In this document: positions 19,144 to 29,691 of the stretch, in pieces
How the letters are laid out: every line of letters starts with the position of its first letter
Position numbering within the stretch: the first letter of the stretch is position 1
DNA from: an uncultured Pseudoteredinibacter sp.
GTDB lineage: Bacteria; Pseudomonadota; Gammaproteobacteria; Pseudomonadales; Cellvibrionaceae
Reading direction: 5' to 3'
DNA length: 64,000 nucleotides
NCBI RefSeq assembly: GCF_947502065.1
Contig: NZ_CANMYE010000002.1
Span: forward strand, 62,001-126,000
Program-made: the position numbers and the translations under genes
The notes under the pieces: generated by a model
Seen by the model: only the letters and a program-made list of their open reading frames with translations
Databases searched by the model: none
What the model was told of the DNA's origin: nothing

Positions 19144-20316
19144 TTAGTCGGCCTGTCGACGCAAGAATGCTGGAATATCGAGATACTCCATATCCTTCTC
19201 TTCAGTCAAAGGGCTAGCCGATGCAGCTGTCGCAGGCTGAGCTGCAGCCTTTTGACGCATTGCGGTTGGCTTATCTAGCTCCGCATAATTCGGCTGACCA
19301 TTAGGACGACGGGTGTTATCCACCACAACTTTCGTCTCAACAGGCTTAGCTGCCTGAGCTGCTGCACCCAAACCGGTAGCCACTACAGTAACACGCAGCT
19401 CTTCTGACATCTCTGGGTCGATAACAGTTCCCACAACCACAGTTGCATCAGCTGAAGCAAACTCTTCAACCGTATCGCCTACCTCAGTAAACTCACCCAA
19501 GGACAAATCCATACCCGCAGTGATGTTCACCAAAATACCGCGAGCACCCTGTAGATTTACATCTTCCAACAACGGAGAGCGGATAGCCGCTTCGGCTGCT
19601 TCACGAGCACGATTTTCGCCACTGGCGTGGCCAGTACCCATCATCGCCATGCCCATTTCAGACATTACGGTACGCACATCCGCGAAATCCACGTTGATCA
19701 TACCTGGGCGGATAATTAGGTCCGCAATACCTTGTACAGCACCAAGTAGCACATCGTTAGCAGCTTTAAAGGCATCCAAAAGAGAAGTTGTGCTACCCAA
19801 CACAGCTAACAGTTTTTCGTTAGGGATGGTAATTAGCGAATCAACACACTCTTGTAGTTCTTTAATACCCTGATCAGCAACGGTAATACGCTTGCGACCT
19901 TCGAATGGGAATGGTTTGGTAACAACCGCTACAGTCAGAATACCCAGCTCGCGAGCAACTTCAGCTACAACTGGCGCTGCACCGGTACCAGTACCACCAC
20001 CCATACCAGCGGTAATGAAAACCATATCCGCACCACTGATAACATCAGCAATACGCTCACGATCTTCAACAGCCGCTTGACGGCCAACTTCCGGGTTAGC
20101 ACCAGCACCTAAGCCTTTGGTTAAACCGTTACCTAGCTGTAAAACCGTGCCGGTTTCAACATCTTTAAGGGCTTGAGCATCAGTGTTTGCACATACAAAT
20201 TCCACACCATCAACATGGTTGGCAATCATATGTTTAACGGCATTACCGCCACCGCCACCTACACCTACAACTTTAATTACTGCACTTTGAGGTACACTAT
20301 CCACGAGTTCAAACAT
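19144..20316 (-). CDS. ftsZ: Cell division GTPase FtsZ
   Basis: A 390-residue tubulin homologue that forms the Z ring. It has [13 protein letters not shown] at the N-terminus, the tubulin signature [16 protein letters not shown], and the T7 loop region around [13 protein letters not shown] disordered linker rich in Ala/Pro/Gln follows residue 315. The last residues, [14 protein letters not shown], form the conserved C-terminal peptide that binds FtsA and ZipA. It is last of the division genes, 62 bp after ftsA. Confidence 0.98.
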   Translation of the reverse strand: MFELVDSVPQSAVIKVVGVGGGGGNAVKHMIANHVDGVEFVCANTDAQALKDVETGTVLQLGNGLTKGLGAGANPEVGRQAAVEDRERIADVISGADMVFITAGMGGGTGTGAAPVVAEVARELGILTVAVVTKPFPFEGRKRITVADQGIKELQECVDSLITIPNEKLLAVLGSTTSLLDAFKAANDVLLGAVQGIADLIIRPGMINVDFADVRTVMSEMGMAMMGTGHASGENRAREAAEAAIRSPLLEDVNLQGARGILVNITAGMDLSLGEFTEVGDTVEEFASADATVVVGTVIDPEMSEELRVTVVATGLGAAAQAAKPVETKVVVDNTRRPNGQPNYAELDKPTAMRQKAAAQPATAASASPLTEEKDMEYLDIPAFLRRQAD

Positions 20317-20378
20317 ATCTTTCCCCTTTGTTTTTCCTCAGTAACACTTTGAAAAATGGTCTTGCTGAAAATTCAGCA

Positions 20379-21605
20379 TTAAAATAAATTTTTAAACTTT
20401 TCCCACATACCTGTGGGTGCATCCTTACTACTATAATTCGCAGCTTTTCCTTCCTGCTGTTGATTAATTCCATAATTCAACAAGCCTACGCCAGTTGAAT
20501 AAATAGGATTATTCACAATATCGCTTAAACCCGTTACGTTTTGGGGGGCACCCAAACGAACAGGCATATGGAAGATTTCTTCGGCAAGCTCGACAACCCC
20601 TTCCATTTTTGATGTTCCACCAGTCAATACAATGCCAGCTGCCACCAAATCTTCATAACCACTGCGGCGCAATTCAGCTTGCACCAACGTAAATAATTCA
20701 TCGTAACGAGGCTCTACAACCTCAGCCAAAGCCTGGCGAGATAAATCACGCGGATCACGATCACCCACACTTGGCACTTTAATTGTCTCATCAGCACCCG
20801 TTAGCTTGGCCAAAGCGCAAGCGTACTTAATCTTTATTTCTTCCGCGTGCGGCGTAGGCGTGCGTAAGGCCATCGCTATATCATTAGTAACCTGGTCACC
20901 GGCAATCGGAATCACACCTGTGTGGCGGATCGAACCCTCGGTAAAGATGGCAATATCTGTAGTGCCACCACCTATATCCACCAAACAAACACCCAGTTCT
21001 TTTTCATCGTCAGTTAGCACCGAATAGGCAGAGGCTAGCTGCTCTAAAATAATATCTTCTACTTCTAATCCACAGCGACGAATACACTTCTCAATATTTT
21101 GCGCAGCGTTTTGTGCGCAAGTCACCAAATGTACTTTCGCCTCAAGGCGTACGCCCGACATACCCAAAGGCTCTTTTACGCCTTCTTGCTCATCGATCAA
21201 ATATTCCTGCGGCAAGATATGCAGTATTTTTTGATCAGCCGGAATCGCCACTGCCTGCGCCGCATCGATAACGCGGTCAACATCCTGACTAAACACTTCA
21301 CGATCTTTAATGGCCACAATACCGTGGGAATTCATACTGCGAATATGACTGCCTGCGATACCCGCGTATACAGAATGAATCTGGCAACCCGCCATCAGCT
21401 CAGCCTCTTCAACCGCTCGCTGGATAGACTGCACAGTCGATTCAATATTTACCACTACGCCCTTTTTCAAACCATTAGAGCGGTGAGAACCAATACCTAC
21501 TACTTCCAACTGACCATCAACACCAATCTCGCCCACTATCGCGACGACTTTCGAAGTGCCGATATCCAAGCCAACAATCATTTTGTTTTCGCTTGAATTT
21601 GCCAT
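20379..21605 (-). CDS. ftsA: Cell division protein FtsA
   Basis: A 408-residue actin-like protein that ties FtsZ to the membrane. The ATP-binding motifs are MIVGLDIGTSKVVAIVG (phosphate 1), CLVDIGGGTTDIAIF (phosphate 2) and GIVLTGGTSKMEG (adenosine). The 1C subdomain follows phosphate 1. The C-terminal MWEKFKNLF is the amphipathic membrane-targeting helix. It sits between ftsQ (35 bp) and ftsZ (62 bp). Confidence 0.98.
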   Translation of the reverse strand: MANSSENKMIVGLDIGTSKVVAIVGEIGVDGQLEVVGIGSHRSNGLKKGVVVNIESTVQSIQRAVEEAELMAGCQIHSVYAGIAGSHIRSMNSHGIVAIKDREVFSQDVDRVIDAAQAVAIPADQKILHILPQEYLIDEQEGVKEPLGMSGVRLEAKVHLVTCAQNAAQNIEKCIRRCGLEVEDIILEQLASAYSVLTDDEKELGVCLVDIGGGTTDIAIFTEGSIRHTGVIPIAGDQVTNDIAMALRTPTPHAEEIKIKYACALAKLTGADETIKVPSVGDRDPRDLSRQALAEVVEPRYDELFTLVQAELRRSGYEDLVAAGIVLTGGTSKMEGVVELAEEIFHMPVRLGAPQNVTGLSDIVNNPIYSTGVGLLNYGINQQQEGKAANYSSKDAPTGMWEKFKNLF

Positions 21606-21640
21606 TTATATTCCCCTGTTGGCCTAGTGGCCACTCAAAT

Positions 21641-22435
21641 TCAATGTGAAGGCGCTGCCGCCAATTCATTTATAGGCTCGCGCCAACTAACTGAAAATCC
21701 ATTTTCATAACGCAAATCAATCGCTGCAATCTGCGCCGTTTTATCTTTTAAGCTTCTTGGATACACCGCCAATAAGCGCTGTACCTTTTCAACCAATTGA
21801 TCCCGCCCCAGCTTTAACAACCAACCATTGTCCAGCTTTAACTGCCAGGACATACGGTCATTAGCTGACAACTCAGTTACCGTTAGATCGTAGCTCGACA
21901 GCAACTGATTAAATCTTTTAAAACTACTCATCACCAAGGCAGCCGATTCCTCTGGGCCATTGAGCTTTGGCAAATCTTTTAGCAGCTCACCGGCATCCGA
22001 GGCCTTGACCACCTTGCCCTGCGCGCTCAAAAAGCCGTAATCATCCCAGCGAGCAATGGGCACTTCTTCAAATACTTTTACCGTAAGCTGATCCGGCCAA
22101 TTCCGACTCAATACGACACGCGCCACCCAAGCTTCTTCTTCCAGCTCACTTTTGATCACCGCCAGCTTAAGCTGCAAAAAGCTGCGATCAATTAAAGGCT
22201 TTACTCGCTCGCTTAAGACCTCTTTCTTAATAAATCTAAACTCACCTTCAATGGCCACTTTGGCCACCGGTCTATCAACAGTCTCCAGTAATGGCTGCCG
22301 GCCAAAAACCACCAATACCGCAACTAGCGCCAACAACAAAGTCATGCTGCCATAATAGCCCCAGCGAATTTCACGCTTCGGCTTTGGCTCGGCATTGGGC
22401 TTTCTTATCGCCCCTCTTTGTCGCGACTGACTCAT
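21641..22435 (-). CDS. ftsQ: Cell division protein FtsQ
   Basis: A 264-residue bitopic protein of the FtsQBL divisome subcomplex. A basic cytoplasmic N-terminus (about 1-25) precedes one membrane helix (about 27-46), a POTRA domain starting at VAKVAIEGEFRFIKKEVL, and the FtsQ beta domain with LSRNWPDQLTVKVFEEVPIA, the conserved family stretch. It lies 15 bp after ddlB. Confidence 0.95.
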   Translation of the reverse strand: MSQSRQRGAIRKPNAEPKPKREIRWGYYGSMTLLLALVAVLVVFGRQPLLETVDRPVAKVAIEGEFRFIKKEVLSERVKPLIDRSFLQLKLAVIKSELEEEAWVARVVLSRNWPDQLTVKVFEEVPIARWDDYGFLSAQGKVVKASDAGELLKDLPKLNGPEESAALVMSSFKRFNQLLSSYDLTVTELSANDRMSWQLKLDNGWLLKLGRDQLVEKVQRLLAVYPRSLKDKTAQIAAIDLRYENGFSVSWREPINELAAAPSH

Positions 22436-22450
22436 AACTAAAATCAGCCC

Positions 22451-23419
22451 TTAATGATTAATCGCACTGCTATATAAAACTTGCGCAACCAAATGCTCAA
22501 AGTCTTTACCTGCAGCCTTTGCCGCCATAGGCACCAAACTATGGCTGGTCATACCGGGAACGGTATTCACTTCGAGCACATAAAACTTGCCCTGCTCATC
22601 GGCCATAACATCAACCCGCCCCCAGTCTTTACAACCCAAACTATCAAAAGCACGCTTGGCCAGAGCTTTTAATTCTTGTTCTTTGTCTTCTGGCAAACCG
22701 CAAGGGCACAAATAGCGAGTTTCATCAGAAATATATTTAGCGTCGTAATCGTAAAACTGATTATCGGTTTCCAGTTTGATCGCCGGTAGCACCTCATCAG
22801 ACAACACCGCCACGGTGAATTCTGCACCTCGAATCAAACGTTCAGCGATAACACATTTATCGTATTTCGAGGCTTCAACAAAAGCCTTTTGCAATTCATC
22901 GGCGCTGTGTGCCGGAGCCATGCCAATACTGGAGCCTTCACTGGCAGGCTTAACCATGACCGAGCCACCAAGGCGAGTCATAATCTCTGCCCAATCACTG
23001 TCAGCATCAAGCTCACAAAAATCGGCCGTACTCAGCCCCATGCCACGCCACAAATATTTACAACGCAGTTTATCCATTGCATGCGCCGAGGCATTTACAG
23101 CACTGCCGGTATACGGGATGCCCATATATCCCAACAAAGCTTGTATACGACCATCTTCACCCGCACCACCATGCAAAGCGATAAAAGCGTGATCTGGCCT
23201 ATCTTGCTCTAAAGCTTCAATAGCATTGCTACCGATGTCCATTGCAAAGGCATCCACTGATAAATTTTGCAATGCACTTAAAATAGCGGCGCCACTTTGC
23301 AAAGACACTTCGCGCTCCGCGGAATCACCACCCAACAAAACAGCCACGCGCCCCATTGCAGATAGCTTTTTCGCTAGGGCGTTTTTATCGTTCAGTATGT
23401 TTTGTTCTACTTGCTTCAT
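22451..23419 (-). CDS. ddlB: D-alanine--D-alanine ligase B
   Basis: A 322-residue ATP-grasp ligase that makes D-Ala-D-Ala for MurF. Motifs include VAVLLGGDSAEREVSLQSG at the N-terminal domain, ALHGGAGEDGRIQALL, MVKPASEGSSIGM in the ATP-grasp core, and FYVLEVNTVPGMTSHSLVP for metal binding. An N-terminal extension of about 20 residues precedes the usual start. It lies in the dcw cluster between murC (18 bp) and ftsQ. Confidence 0.96.
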   Translation of the reverse strand: MKQVEQNILNDKNALAKKLSAMGRVAVLLGGDSAEREVSLQSGAAILSALQNLSVDAFAMDIGSNAIEALEQDRPDHAFIALHGGAGEDGRIQALLGYMGIPYTGSAVNASAHAMDKLRCKYLWRGMGLSTADFCELDADSDWAEIMTRLGGSVMVKPASEGSSIGMAPAHSADELQKAFVEASKYDKCVIAERLIRGAEFTVAVLSDEVLPAIKLETDNQFYDYDAKYISDETRYLCPCGLPEDKEQELKALAKRAFDSLGCKDWGRVDVMADEQGKFYVLEVNTVPGMTSHSLVPMAAKAAGKDFEHLVAQVLYSSAINH

Positions 23420-23437
23420 AATTTAACTCAATACACT

Positions 23438-24862
23438 TTACTGACGACCAAATTTGCTATTCGCCAAAGTCGTCGCCAAGGCCCCGACATTACCGGCGCC
23501 TTGGGTAATCACAATATCGCCAGGGCGAACCAAATTGGCCAGTAGCTCTGGCACTTGCTCAGGCTCTGCCGCAAATACAGGGTCTACTGCACCGCGAGTT
23601 CGAATACTGCGACACAGACTACGACCATCAGCGCCCGGCACAACGGCTTCGCCTGCGCTATAGACTTCTAACAACACCAAAGCATCAACCGCCGACAATA
23701 CTTCAACAAAATCTTCGTACAAATCACGAGTACGCGAATAGCGATGCGGCTGATAAACCATCAGCAATCTACGTTCCGGCCAGCCTTCACGCACTGCCTT
23801 AATAGTGGCTGCCACTTCGGTTGGGTGATGACCATAGTCATCAACCAACATCGCTGTTCCGCTGCCCACTTCGATATCGCCATAAACCTGAAAACGTCGG
23901 CCGACACCTTCAAATTGAGCAAGCCCATTTTGAATGGCCTTATCATCAACGCCTTCATCAGTAGCAACAGCAATCGCCGCTGTTGCATTCAATACATTGT
24001 GCAGGCCTGGCATGGACACACTAACGGACAAATCTTCTTCGATTCCCGGGCGACGCACTTTAAAAGTACTGCGCATCCCTTCTTGCTCTACATTGTAAGC
24101 ATAGAAATCATTGTGCTCTGATAAACCATAGGACAACACTGGGCGTGAAATTTCAGGCAAAATTTCATTAATTACGGGATCGTCGCCGCACACTACAGCC
24201 AAACCATAAAAAGGCAGATTGTGTAAAAACTCTACAAAAGTGTGTTTGAGCTTGGCAAAATCACCTTCATAGGTATCCATATGGTCCGCTTCGATATTGG
24301 TAATAACCGAAACCATAGGCTGCAAATGTAAAAACGAAGCATCACTTTCATCAGCTTCAGCAACAAGGTATCGACTTGCACCCAACTTGGCGTTACTGCC
24401 CGCGCTATTTAACAAACCACCAATAACAAAAGTTGGATCTTTATCGCCCGCTGCCAAAACAGAGGAGATCAAACTGGTAGTGGTTGTCTTACCGTGGGTA
24501 CCCGCAACGGCAATGCCATGACGATAGCGCATCAGCTCGGCCAACATTTCAGCACGTCGAACAATCGGAATACGATTCGCACGAGCCGAAATGATTTCAG
24601 GGTTTTGCTCATCAATCGCGGTGGAGTTCACCACCACATCTACGCCATCAATATTCTCTGCTTTATGTCCGATGAAAATCTGAGCACCCATAGCCTGCAA
24701 GCGCACAGTATTACCAGACTCACGAATATCGGAGCCAGAAATTTCATAATTCTGATTTAACAACACCTCAGCAATGCCGCTCATGCCCGCACCGCCTATA
24801 CCGATAAAATGTATACGACGAATACGGCGCATTTCCGGTATATCAATTACATAGTCAGCCAT
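23438..24862 (-). CDS. murC: UDP-N-acetylmuramate--L-alanine ligase MurC
   Basis: A 474-residue Mur ligase adding L-Ala to UDP-MurNAc. It has the UDP-binding [18 protein letters not shown], the ATP loop [11 protein letters not shown], and [16 protein letters not shown] in the C-terminal domain. I chose ATG at 24862 ([16 protein letters not shown]): it overlaps the murG stop by 8 bp in the ATGGCTGA style expected of coupled genes, whereas the longer frame starting at 24922 lies wholly inside murG. Confidence 0.97.
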   Translation of the reverse strand: MADYVIDIPEMRRIRRIHFIGIGGAGMSGIAEVLLNQNYEISGSDIRESGNTVRLQAMGAQIFIGHKAENIDGVDVVVNSTAIDEQNPEIISARANRIPIVRRAEMLAELMRYRHGIAVAGTHGKTTTTSLISSVLAAGDKDPTFVIGGLLNSAGSNAKLGASRYLVAEADESDASFLHLQPMVSVITNIEADHMDTYEGDFAKLKHTFVEFLHNLPFYGLAVVCGDDPVINEILPEISRPVLSYGLSEHNDFYAYNVEQEGMRSTFKVRRPGIEEDLSVSVSMPGLHNVLNATAAIAVATDEGVDDKAIQNGLAQFEGVGRRFQVYGDIEVGSGTAMLVDDYGHHPTEVAATIKAVREGWPERRLLMVYQPHRYSRTRDLYEDFVEVLSAVDALVLLEVYSAGEAVVPGADGRSLCRSIRTRGAVDPVFAAEPEQVPELLANLVRPGDIVITQGAGNVGALATTLANSKFGRQ

Positions 24863-25961
24863 GACCGGCCTCCACACATACATCAGCCACCCTCTCGGTA
24901 GCATTCGGGCTTGCAAGAGCACGACCTTTTGCTGCCATTTCTACTAATACTTCTGGGTCTGATAATAATTCTTCTAATAAACTCGCCAATTTATCAGCGT
25001 CCAACTCACTTTGCTGGATCACTTTGGCCGCACCAGCGTCTAGCAACCACTGAGCATTTTTTGTCTGATGATCATCAATTGCATGGGGGAATGGAACAAA
25101 TACCGCTGCTACACCAACCGCCGCAATTTCCGAAACTGTCAAAGCCCCCGCACGACAAACAATAAAATCTGCCCAGCTATAAGCCGCCGCCATATCTTCT
25201 ATAAAGGCATCTACCCGCGCATCTACATTCGCCAACTGATACGATTCTCGGCACGAGGTTAAATGACGCTCACCACATTGATGCCACACTTGTGGTCGCT
25301 GCTCTGCGCTCAGCAGCTTAAGAGCCGCTGGCATCATTTCGTTGATCGCCATTGCACCTAAACTGCCACCAAGAACCAATAAACGAGGGCTCGCGCCGCT
25401 GGCAAGTCGGGCTTCTATGCGCTTGTCATCATTCCACAACTCGCTTACCTCTTCGCGAATAGGGTTGCCGGTTTGCTCAGCCCCTTTTAATGCGCCAGGA
25501 AAAGCCTGTAATTTTCTCGTTGCTGCTAGCTTTGCCAGCAAGCAATTGGTTGTACCCGCAACAGCGTTTTGCTCATGAATAACCAAGGGCACGCCAGCCA
25601 AACGGGCCGCAATACCACCTGGACCGGAAGCAAAGCCTCCCATTCCCAAAACAGCATTGGGCTGCACGCGCCTAATAACTTTTGCCGCCTGGGCTATGGC
25701 CTTATTAATAAGGAAAGGTGCTTTTAATAAGCTCGCAATACCTTTGCCACGTACACCTTCGACATCTAAATAGTGCAGCTCGATACCTGCTGCAGGTACC
25801 AGTTTTGCTTCGATACCTTTGCGTGTACCCAACCATTGAATCTCTGCACCGCGCTGTTGTAATTCCTTGGCTACAGTAAGCGCGGGAATGACATGGCCGC
25901 CGGTGCCTCCGGCCATTAATAAATAACTGTGCCCAGCTAAGCTGGCGGCTTGCGCTGTCAT
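24855..25961 (-). CDS. murG: UDP-GlcNAc:lipid I transferase MurG
   Basis: A 368-residue GT28 enzyme that converts lipid I to lipid II at the inner face of the membrane. The N-terminal [11 protein letters not shown] and the second G-loop [10 protein letters not shown] are present, as is the donor domain sequence [23 protein letters not shown]. The start overlaps the ftsW stop in ATGA, and the end overlaps murC, so all three are translationally coupled. Confidence 0.97.
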   Translation of the reverse strand: MTAQAASLAGHSYLLMAGGTGGHVIPALTVAKELQQRGAEIQWLGTRKGIEAKLVPAAGIELHYLDVEGVRGKGIASLLKAPFLINKAIAQAAKVIRRVQPNAVLGMGGFASGPGGIAARLAGVPLVIHEQNAVAGTTNCLLAKLAATRKLQAFPGALKGAEQTGNPIREEVSELWNDDKRIEARLASGASPRLLVLGGSLGAMAINEMMPAALKLLSAEQRPQVWHQCGERHLTSCRESYQLANVDARVDAFIEDMAAAYSWADFIVCRAGALTVSEIAAVGVAAVFVPFPHAIDDHQTKNAQWLLDAGAAKVIQQSELDADKLASLLEELLSDPEVLVEMAAKGRALASPNATERVADVCVEAGHG

Positions 25962-27214
25962 GCGGCCAACTCCTCTACAGCTTTTGTCTTTTTGCGGGGC
26001 ATACGTTTAACTTTAGGTTTCAGTAATGCGTTTCGGCGTAATTCCCAATCCAAACGCAGGATAAAACCAATAAGCGCAAAGTTTGCAATTAAGCTACTGC
26101 CACCCCAGCTAACAAATGGCAATGTCAAACCTTTGGTTGGCAAGAAACCAGATGCCACACCAACATTAATAAGCACTTGAGTAGAAAACATCGCTGCCAC
26201 ACCAAAGCACGCTAAGGCAGCAAATTTATCGTCCGCAGCCATAGCTCGGCGAGAAATTCCTAAAATACGCGCAATAAAGGCAACAAATAAGCCCAGCATT
26301 AGCAACACACCTAAGAGGCCGAATTCTTCAGCCAATATCGCAAAAATAAAATCGGTGTGAGCCTCAGGTAAATAAAACAGCTTTTGGATGCTGTTTCCTA
26401 AGCCAGAGCCAAACCATTCGCCACGACCAAAAGCGATCAGCGATTGAGTTAGCTGATAGCCACCGCCGTACTGATCAGCCCAAGGATCTAAATAACTCAC
26501 CAGGCGCTGTAATCGATAAGGTGTAGCGGTCGCCAATACAGCAAGGCCGCCAGCTCCCAACAGCACCAACAATAAGAACTGGTGTAAGCGAACTCCAGCC
26601 AGAAATAACATCGACATAGCGGTTACGGTAATAACTACCGTACTACCGAAATCAGGCTCAAGAATTAATAAAGCCGCAATCAATACAACACTAGCGATGG
26701 AAATACCAAAACCTTTCCAACCATTTAGCAAATCTTCCTGGCGTCGGCTTAAATAACTCGCAAAAAACACAATCACGCAAAACTTCACCACCTCTGAAGC
26801 TTGCACAGTGATAAAACCTAGATTAAACCAACGCTGTGAACCATTGACTCGTTTACCCAAACCAGGCACCAAAACCAAGGTCAGCAAAATTAACGCTAGC
26901 AACAAAAATAGCGGGCCATATCGACGCCATAATTGACTCGGTAAAGCCGCGATAAAACAGGCCCCGATCATACCCAGCACAATATAAACCGTATGGCGTT
27001 TAGCAAAATGCAGACTATCCCCAAACAAACTATCGGCAATACTCACCGATGAGGAAGCCACCAAAATAATTCCGCAAGAAATAATCGCCCACAATAAAGT
27101 TAGCAATGGCCAATCGACGCTGGCCATTACCGGGCTAGCATAAGCACTTGCTGCTTGCTTGCTCGCCTTTGGCTTGCACTTGGCAGGAAGTTTAACGGCG
27201 GCCAACTCAGTCAT
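25958..27214 (-). CDS. ftsW: Septal peptidoglycan polymerase FtsW (SEDS)
   Basis: A 418-residue SEDS glycosyltransferase with about ten membrane helices that polymerises lipid II at the septum together with FtsI. Signatures include KRVNGSQRWFNLGFITVQASEVVKF split over the catalytic-loop region, LLILEPDFGSTVV containing the essential Asp, and the C-terminal LPFVSWGGSSLIAN. A basic cytoplasmic tail ends the protein. It overlaps murD by 8 bp and murG by 4 bp. Confidence 0.96.
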   Translation of the reverse strand: MTELAAVKLPAKCKPKASKQAASAYASPVMASVDWPLLTLLWAIISCGIILVASSSVSIADSLFGDSLHFAKRHTVYIVLGMIGACFIAALPSQLWRRYGPLFLLLALILLTLVLVPGLGKRVNGSQRWFNLGFITVQASEVVKFCVIVFFASYLSRRQEDLLNGWKGFGISIASVVLIAALLILEPDFGSTVVITVTAMSMLFLAGVRLHQFLLLVLLGAGGLAVLATATPYRLQRLVSYLDPWADQYGGGYQLTQSLIAFGRGEWFGSGLGNSIQKLFYLPEAHTDFIFAILAEEFGLLGVLLMLGLFVAFIARILGISRRAMAADDKFAALACFGVAAMFSTQVLINVGVASGFLPTKGLTLPFVSWGGSSLIANFALIGFILRLDWELRRNALLKPKVKRMPRKKTKAVEELAA

Positions 27215-28568
27215 GGCTCACCTCCTGCACGGCATCTTTAAATGCCTGGCCTCGCGCCTCAAAGCTGGCAAACATATCGAAGCTGGCACAGGCTGGCGAT
27301 AGCAGTATCGCATCCCCCACCTGAGCTAAACGAAAGGCTTCTTTTACCGCAGAGGACATATCATCGGCAAAACTGATGTCTGCAACAGAGCTATCCAAAG
27401 AAGCGGCAATCTTTGCGGCATCTTCGCCAATGCATACCAGGGCACGGCAGTATTTTTCTACAGCTGGGCGTAACTCATCAAAATTAGCCCCTTTACCAAC
27501 GCCACCTGCGATCAATACTAATTTTTGCTTGGGCCCCAAGCCTTCCAATGCCGCAATACTGGCGCCAGTGTTAGTGCCTTTCGAATCATTAATAAAGTCG
27601 ACGCCAGCTACAGTTGCAACAAACTCACAACGATGGGGCAAACCCGAAAAATCTTGCAGTGCGGCCAACATAGCACCTAATGGCAAGCCTGCGGCTTCAC
27701 CCAAAGCCAAAGCGGCCAATGCATTTTGTACATTATGCTGCCCGGGTAACGATAAACTTGCCGCCGGCAAGAGCAGATCCAAACCCTTAGCCAAATACTC
27801 CACGCCATCACGTAGGCGGACACCATACTGGCCCAAATCAGGCTCATTAAGACCAAAGCTAATAGCCGAAACGCCTTGAGCCATGAGTGCTTGTGTCAGC
27901 GGATCATGGCGATTAAAAACAATATTCTGGGCACCGCGATACACTTTTTGCTTGGCCTGATGATAAGCCGCCATTCCCTCATAGCGATCTTGATGATCAG
28001 CGCTAACATTGAGAATAGTGGCAACTTTTGCATTGAGCTGAGGCGTCGCCTCTAACTGAAAACTGGAAAGCTCTAAAATGTATAAAGACTTTTTAGGCTG
28101 CTCCAGCAGAGATAGCACTGCCGTACCGATATTGCCACCAACGGCATAATCAATGGCCGCTTTTTCAGCCATATGGGCTAGCCAAGCCGTCACCGTACTC
28201 TTTGCGTTCGAGCCAGTAATGGCAACAATGTCGCCTTCACACTGCTCTGCAAACAGAGACATATCGCCATGAACTTTTATGCCCGCATTAATAGCAGCTT
28301 GCAGAGCTGAATCAGCCATTGGAAAACCAGGACTAAGCAAAATCTCATTGGCAGCCATCAAGCTTTCCTGGTGCAGGCCGCCAAGATGCACAGCGCGTAA
28401 ATAAGCGCTATCTGCAAATTCTTCTTCAAGCTGATTCAACATAGGCGGCTGCTTACGGGTATCCATAACCACAAAAGCAATGCCTTTGGCCTCTAGATAA
28501 CGCGCATAGGACAGCCCAGTGAGTCCTAGACCCACAATCGCTATCATTTTGTCGCTACCTATTAACAT
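27207..28568 (-). CDS. murD: UDP-N-acetylmuramoyl-L-alanine--D-glutamate ligase MurD
   Basis: A 453-residue Mur ligase adding D-Glu. IAIVGLGLTGLSYARYL forms the UDP-binding domain, ITGSNAKSTVTAWL the ATP loop, and INDSKGTNTGASIAAL the C-terminal signature. The ATP loop reads GSNAKST rather than the usual GTNGKST, a conservative change at two positions. Start ATG at 28568 keeps a short segment before strand one, as in Pseudomonas; ATG at 28547 is the alternative. Confidence 0.95.
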   Translation of the reverse strand: MLIGSDKMIAIVGLGLTGLSYARYLEAKGIAFVVMDTRKQPPMLNQLEEEFADSAYLRAVHLGGLHQESLMAANEILLSPGFPMADSALQAAINAGIKVHGDMSLFAEQCEGDIVAITGSNAKSTVTAWLAHMAEKAAIDYAVGGNIGTAVLSLLEQPKKSLYILELSSFQLEATPQLNAKVATILNVSADHQDRYEGMAAYHQAKQKVYRGAQNIVFNRHDPLTQALMAQGVSAISFGLNEPDLGQYGVRLRDGVEYLAKGLDLLLPAASLSLPGQHNVQNALAALALGEAAGLPLGAMLAALQDFSGLPHRCEFVATVAGVDFINDSKGTNTGASIAALEGLGPKQKLVLIAGGVGKGANFDELRPAVEKYCRALVCIGEDAAKIAASLDSSVADISFADDMSSAVKEAFRLAQVGDAILLSPACASFDMFASFEARGQAFKDAVQEVSHD

Positions 28569-28608
28569 ACTATTCTCTGTTCAAGTTTTGTTTTCTGCTG
28601 TTCTAAAT

Positions 28609-29691
28609 CTAGCGCAGCTTTAATGTCGCCAGACCAAACATCACCAGCATTACCGTAATAATCCAAAAACGTACGATTACTCTTGGCTCTGGCCAGCCCT
28701 TTAATTCAAAGTGGTGATGCAGTGGCGCCATTCTGAAGATCCGTCGCCCTGTCAATTTGTAGGAACCCACTTGCAAAATTACGGAGACAGTTTCCATCAC
28801 AAATACGCCTCCCATAATGAAGAAGACGATCTCATGCCTTACGATAACCGCGATTATGCCCAGCGCCGCACCAAGTGCTAGAGCGCCAACATCACCCATA
28901 AATACTTGCGCTGGATAAGTGTTAAACCATAAGAAGCCCAAGCCGGCACCCCCTAATGCGGCACAAAAAATTACCAGCTCACCAGCACCCTCGACATAAG
29001 GTATATTCAGATACTCGGCGAAATTCGCATTACCGGCCAAATAGGCGATAACCCCCAGCGCGCCACCCACCATAACCGTTGGCATAATGGCCAAGCCATC
29101 AAGGCCATCTGTTAAGTTAACCGCGTTACTAGAGCCGACTACCACAAAGTAGGTCAGCACTATGTAGAAAATGCCTAGATCTAACACAGCGTTTTTGAAA
29201 AACGGAAAAATTAATTGTGTTTCAACAGGGCTGATCGCAGTGCTATACAAAAAGTACGCAGCCCCCAAGCCACCAATCGACTGCCAGAAATATTTCCAGC
29301 GAGCAGGCAAGCCACGAGAATTATTCTCCACGACCTTACGATAGTCATCGACCCAACCAACGGCGCCAAAAATAGCCGTTACAGCCAAAACAACCCATAC
29401 ATAGCGATTACTCAAATCCGACCAAAGCAGCGCTGAAATAAAGATGCTGGCCAAAATTAAAGTGCCACCCATTGTGGGAGTGCCACTTTTGCTTAAGTGA
29501 GATTCCGGACCATCATCCCGTACAGCCTGCCCAATTTGCAGACTGTTTAAACGTCGAATCATCCAGGGGCCTAACCACAGAGATAACCCCAGGGCTGTCA
29601 TTACCCCCAAAATTGCCCGCATCGTTAGATACTGAATAACAGCGAAACCGCTCACATATTGCTGCAGGTACTCAGCCAACCAAACTAACAT
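28609..29691 (-). CDS. mraY: Phospho-N-acetylmuramoyl-pentapeptide transferase MraY
   Basis: A 360-residue polytopic enzyme making lipid I from UDP-MurNAc-pentapeptide and undecaprenyl phosphate. It has about ten membrane helices. Catalytic Asp motifs are visible in GWVDDYRKV and [14 protein letters not shown], with [11 protein letters not shown] further on, and the HHHFE motif near the C-terminus ([15 protein letters not shown]). Its start overlaps the murF stop by 7 bp. Confidence 0.97.
   Translation of the reverse strand: MLVWLAEYLQQYVSGFAVIQYLTMRAILGVMTALGLSLWLGPWMIRRLNSLQIGQAVRDDGPESHLSKSGTPTMGGTLILASIFISALLWSDLSNRYVWVVLAVTAIFGAVGWVDDYRKVVENNSRGLPARWKYFWQSIGGLGAAYFLYSTAISPVETQLIFPFFKNAVLDLGIFYIVLTYFVVVGSSNAVNLTDGLDGLAIMPTVMVGGALGVIAYLAGNANFAEYLNIPYVEGAGELVIFCAALGGAGLGFLWFNTYPAQVFMGDVGALALGAALGIIAVIVRHEIVFFIMGGVFVMETVSVILQVGSYKLTGRRIFRMAPLHHHFELKGWPEPRVIVRFWIITVMLVMFGLATLKLR

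Noticed and set aside
21099..21596. 165-codon open frame antisense to ftsA
   Set aside because: Fully inside ftsA, no recognisable domain, no promoter or terminator.
22776..23192. Antisense frames over ddlB
   Set aside because: Two overlapping frames in different phases in the same place are typical of shadows; ddlB is certain.
27376..27879. 167-codon open frame antisense to murD
   Set aside because: Mirror of a well-supported murD; composition is that of a reverse-strand shadow.
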